NCBI GenBank assembly: GCA_013812655.1
Contig: JACCTC010000177.1
Coordinates: forward strand, 1-35,506
Length of the DNA: 35,506 nt
Origin: Deltaproteobacteria bacterium
GTDB lineage: Bacteria; Myxococcota_A; Polyangia; Haliangiales; Haliangiaceae
Direction: 5' to 3'
The notes under the pieces were generated by a model. It searched no databases. It saw nothing but the letters and a program-made list of their open reading frames with translations, and had not been told where the DNA came from. Numbering within the stretch: position 1 is the stretch's first letter; every line of letters starts with the position of its first letter. Shown here piece by piece: positions 33,383 to 35,506 of the stretch. The translations under genes were made by a program, and so were the position numbers.

Positions 33383-35077
33383 TCAGTCGTCAGTGATCCG
33401 CACGAGCCGCGTCCCGAACGAGGCCGCCCACAGCGCGGCGGCCGCGGATCGGAGCTCGGTCGTCGAACGCTCGGCGAGCGGGATCGCGAGCGCGGCCAGC
33501 CGATCGCGATCGATCGCGCCGTGATGGATCACCGGGCCTGGGCTCGGGATCCCGAGCTGCCTGGCGAGGCCTTCGATGACGTACACCGCCACGTAGGCCT
33601 CCTCGACGCGCTTCGGGGTCCGCCGGAAGGCGTGGCGCGACAGGTTCCAGAGCGTCAGCTGCGGTAGCCAAATGTCACTCGCGAGCTCGCTGAGATACCC
33701 CGACAGCTCGTAGCGCGTGCGCAGCGCGAGCGGCGACGAGGCCGGGCCGGCGTGCGCGAGCCCGGGCGGGTAGGGCAGATCGCGATCACGATCGAAGCCG
33801 TGCTGCGCCTCGTGATGCCGCACCGACGACGTCACGAGCTTGCGACAGCGCGCGGTGGCCCGCTCGAGCGAGCCGACGTCGAAGCCGAGCGCGGTGTGCA
33901 GCTCGCGGCGGATCGCCTCGCTCGCCGCGAGCGCGACGCGGCGTCCCTGCGTGGTGCGCGCCCAGCTGTCGTCGCCGACGAGGTACGGCTGGCCGCCGAG
34001 CACCGGCAAGATCTGGGTGCGAACCTTGTCGTCGACCTCGTCGAGCAGGACGATCGGATCGCGTGATTCTTGGCGCTCGCCGGCGGTCATGCCGAGGATC
34101 GTCACCTCGTCGGTGAGGTGATCGAGCCGGCGCACGCCGAGCACGCGCTGCCGTGCGGTGCCGGCACGCACGAAGCCGACCTCGTCGACGCGGAACGCGT
34201 AGATGCCCGCGCGCTGGCGCGGATCGTCACCGACCTCGACGTCGAGCACGTAGCCAAGGCCGACCGCGGCGAGCTGATCGGACATCACGAGGACCCGCGC
34301 GCGGAGCTCGCGCGAGGCGATGGCGGCGCGCCGGTGTGTCGAGTGCACGGACGAGCCGAGCTCCTGCCAGTGCGCGAAGGTGTCGACCAGGTTGCGCCAC
34401 GCGGCGGCGAGGTCGGAGCCGTGGTTCGAGAAGGCGCGATGATCGCGCAGCGACGCGACGCGGCTCTTGCGACCCGGCTCGTCGGTGACCCGGTGCGCGT
34501 CGAGCGCCGGCAGCTCGACCGCGAGCACGCGCTCGATCGCGCTGTTGTGGAGCGGAGCACCACCGGTGCGAAACGCGCCGGCGACCGGTGGCGGCGACGG
34601 CCGCCGGAACTCGCCGTTTGCGGCCCCGACGGTGACGACCCGGACCATCGCGAACACGAGGACCATCGCGCAGGCCATCGTCGCGACCGCTGCGAGTCCG
34701 GTGACGATCGGCAACCGCGGTGGCGCCGGTACCGCAACATCTGCGTATGCGGCGGTGACGGCGTCGCGATCGGCGAGCTCGCATGGCGGCGCGTTGGCGA
34801 CGATCAGCACGGCGGCACGCAGCCGGTGACGGACCGCGCGTACGTCATCGCCGGCCGCGGCGCCGACCGCGATCGTCGCGTCGAGGAGCGCGGCCTCGAG
34901 CCGGCGGCGCGCCGGAAACCGGAGCACCCAGTCGATCGCGGCGAGGCTGGTGCGCGCGACGTCCTCGTCGCCAGCTTCGATGCCAGCGGTGAGCGCGGCC
35001 AGGACATGTCGCCGGATCACGGGGCTTCGACACCACCGCGCGCGACCGGTTTCGAGTATTTCTTCGTACCGTGCCAT
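33383..35077 (-). CDS. Membrane protein with HExxH metalloprotease-like motif
   Basis: The product has 564 residues. Residues 1-120 are helical and cytoplasmic; a single hydrophobic segment lies at about 123-148; the large rest is probably extracytoplasmic. HEAQH (422-426, in VRHHEAQHGFD) is a zincin-like motif, and Glu residues at 457 or 464 (YELSGYLSELASD) are candidates for the third zinc ligand. No inhibitory or cap domain was recognised, so protease activity is inferred. ATG 35077 overlaps the start of the divergent hydrolase by 7 nt, with neither a Shine-Dalgarno nor a -10; GTG near residue 20 is an alternative. Confidence 0.65.
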   Translation of the reverse strand: MARYEEILETGRARWCRSPVIRRHVLAALTAGIEAGDEDVARTSLAAIDWVLRFPARRRLEAALLDATIAVGAAAGDDVRAVRHRLRAAVLIVANAPPCELADRDAVTAAYADVAVPAPPRLPIVTGLAAVATMACAMVLVFAMVRVVTVGAANGEFRRPSPPPVAGAFRTGGAPLHNSAIERVLAVELPALDAHRVTDEPGRKSRVASLRDHRAFSNHGSDLAAAWRNLVDTFAHWQELGSSVHSTHRRAAIASRELRARVLVMSDQLAAVGLGYVLDVEVGDDPRQRAGIYAFRVDEVGFVRAGTARQRVLGVRRLDHLTDEVTILGMTAGERQESRDPIVLLDEVDDKVRTQILPVLGGQPYLVGDDSWARTTQGRRVALAASEAIRRELHTALGFDVGSLERATARCRKLVTSSVRHHEAQHGFDRDRDLPYPPGLAHAGPASSPLALRTRYELSGYLSELASDIWLPQLTLWNLSRHAFRRTPKRVEEAYVAVYVIEGLARQLGIPSPGPVIHHGAIDRDRLAALAIPLAERSTTELRSAAAALWAASFGTRLVRITDD

Positions 35078-35506
35078 TGGCGAAGCCCGCCGAGACCGAG
35101 ATCGTGCTCGACGGCCGACCAGCGCTGGTGGTCGCGCCCGCCCGCGCCCGCTGGCTGTACGTGTTCGCGCACGGTGCCGGCGCCGGGATGCGGCATGCCT
35201 TCATGCAGATCATGGCGTCGGCGCTCGCCGACCGCGACGTCGCGACCGTGCGATGGGAGCTCCCCTACATGGCGGCGGGGCGACCGCGGGTCGACGGTCC
35301 AGCGATCTCCGAGGCTGCGGTGCGCGCGACGTGGCTCGCAGCGCGTGCGCAGCTCGGCACCCTACCGATGTTTGCCGGTGGCAAATCGTTCGGCGGGCGC
35401 ATGACCTCGCGGGCGCACGCCGCCGAGCCGCTCCCGGGGCTCGCGGGGATCGTGTTCCTCGGATTCCCGTTGCACCCCGCCGGCAAGCCTGGGCCCGAGC
35501 TGGAGC
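35071..35506 (+). CDS. KANSL3/TEX30-like alpha/beta hydrolase (3' end outside window)
   Basis: At least 145 residues are visible. The opening (FAHGAGAGMRHAFM) and nucleophile elbow GGKSFGGRM (Ser), followed by GIVFLGFPLHPAGKPG, match a bacterial alpha/beta hydrolase family related to KANSL3/TEX30. Substrate is unknown. GTG 35071 or TTG 35077 may be the start; a TATTTC hexamer lies 8 nt before 35071. The window ends before the acid and His are reached. Confidence 0.8.
   Translation, partial: MPLAKPAETEIVLDGRPALVVAPARARWLYVFAHGAGAGMRHAFMQIMASALADRDVATVRWELPYMAAGRPRVDGPAISEAAVRATWLAARAQLGTLPMFAGGKSFGGRMTSRAHAAEPLPGLAGIVFLGFPLHPAGKPGPELE

Overview
The window is a high-GC (roughly 70% by eye), tightly packed bacterial chromosome segment. 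The gene repertoire suggests a myxobacterium-like member of the Myxococcota, possibly near Haliangium/Kofleriaceae. Grounds are the many lipoproteins, a VWA lipoprotein of the kind common in that phylum, Cys-rich lipoprotein paralogs, a Ser/Thr kinase with DWG in place of DFG, a Gly-rich surface-protein remnant, and a C-terminal module typical of proteins beside ECF sigma factors. The affiliation is an inference. No tRNA, rRNA, CRISPR array or intact insertion sequence was seen.

Layout. 1-1806: end of a sigma-linked protein, then a VWA lipoprotein. 1814-5690: an accessory island with three stacked toxin-antitoxin-like pairs (RHH/PIN, DUF6922/AbiEii-like, MNT-like nucleotidyltransferase plus a small helical partner), a GNAT acetyltransferase, a frameshifted tyrosine-recombinase remnant and the tail of a Gly-rich surface protein. 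5691-8519: peptide deformylase, two lipoproteins, pyrD. 8531-12301: a giant TPR-like protein. 12404-14912: RRM RNA-binding protein, haloalkane-dehalogenase-like hydrolase, RluA pseudouridine synthase. 14909-17318: SnoaL-like lipoprotein, small barrel-like protein, HAD phosphatase. 17350-19412: thyA, a UGA-containing msrA, and folA. 19427-24245: SDR oxidoreductase with a 14-residue upstream ORF, membrane Ser/Thr kinase, and a Pro-rich membrane protein with a HlyD-like periplasmic part. 24371-28142: ubiB/ADCK kinase, hemF, a ribbon-helix-helix protein, a candidate small peptide gene, queF. 28150-33352: a five-gene minus-strand lipid-modification operon (lipoprotein, FAD oxidoreductase, DUF1365, CFA-like methyltransferase, lipoprotein). 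33383-35506: an HExxH membrane protein and a divergent alpha/beta hydrolase cut by the window edge.

The most notable observation is an in-frame UGA exactly at the catalytic cysteine of methionine sulfoxide reductase A (minus strand, 18726-18728). An 8-bp stem with a GUU loop follows about 20 nt downstream, as expected for a bacterial SECIS. The simplest reading is an undescribed selenoprotein MsrA.

Two genome-style habits recur. Many genes have a TAnnnT hexamer 6-10 nt before the start codon and no Shine-Dalgarno, implying leaderless or near-leaderless mRNAs; others (RRM gene, rluA, msrA, SnoaL lipoprotein) have clear Shine-Dalgarno sites. Convergent neighbours often share overlapping stop codons. 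In-frame 12-, 15- and 39-bp tandem repeats occur in several coding regions, including the hydrophobic core of one signal peptide.
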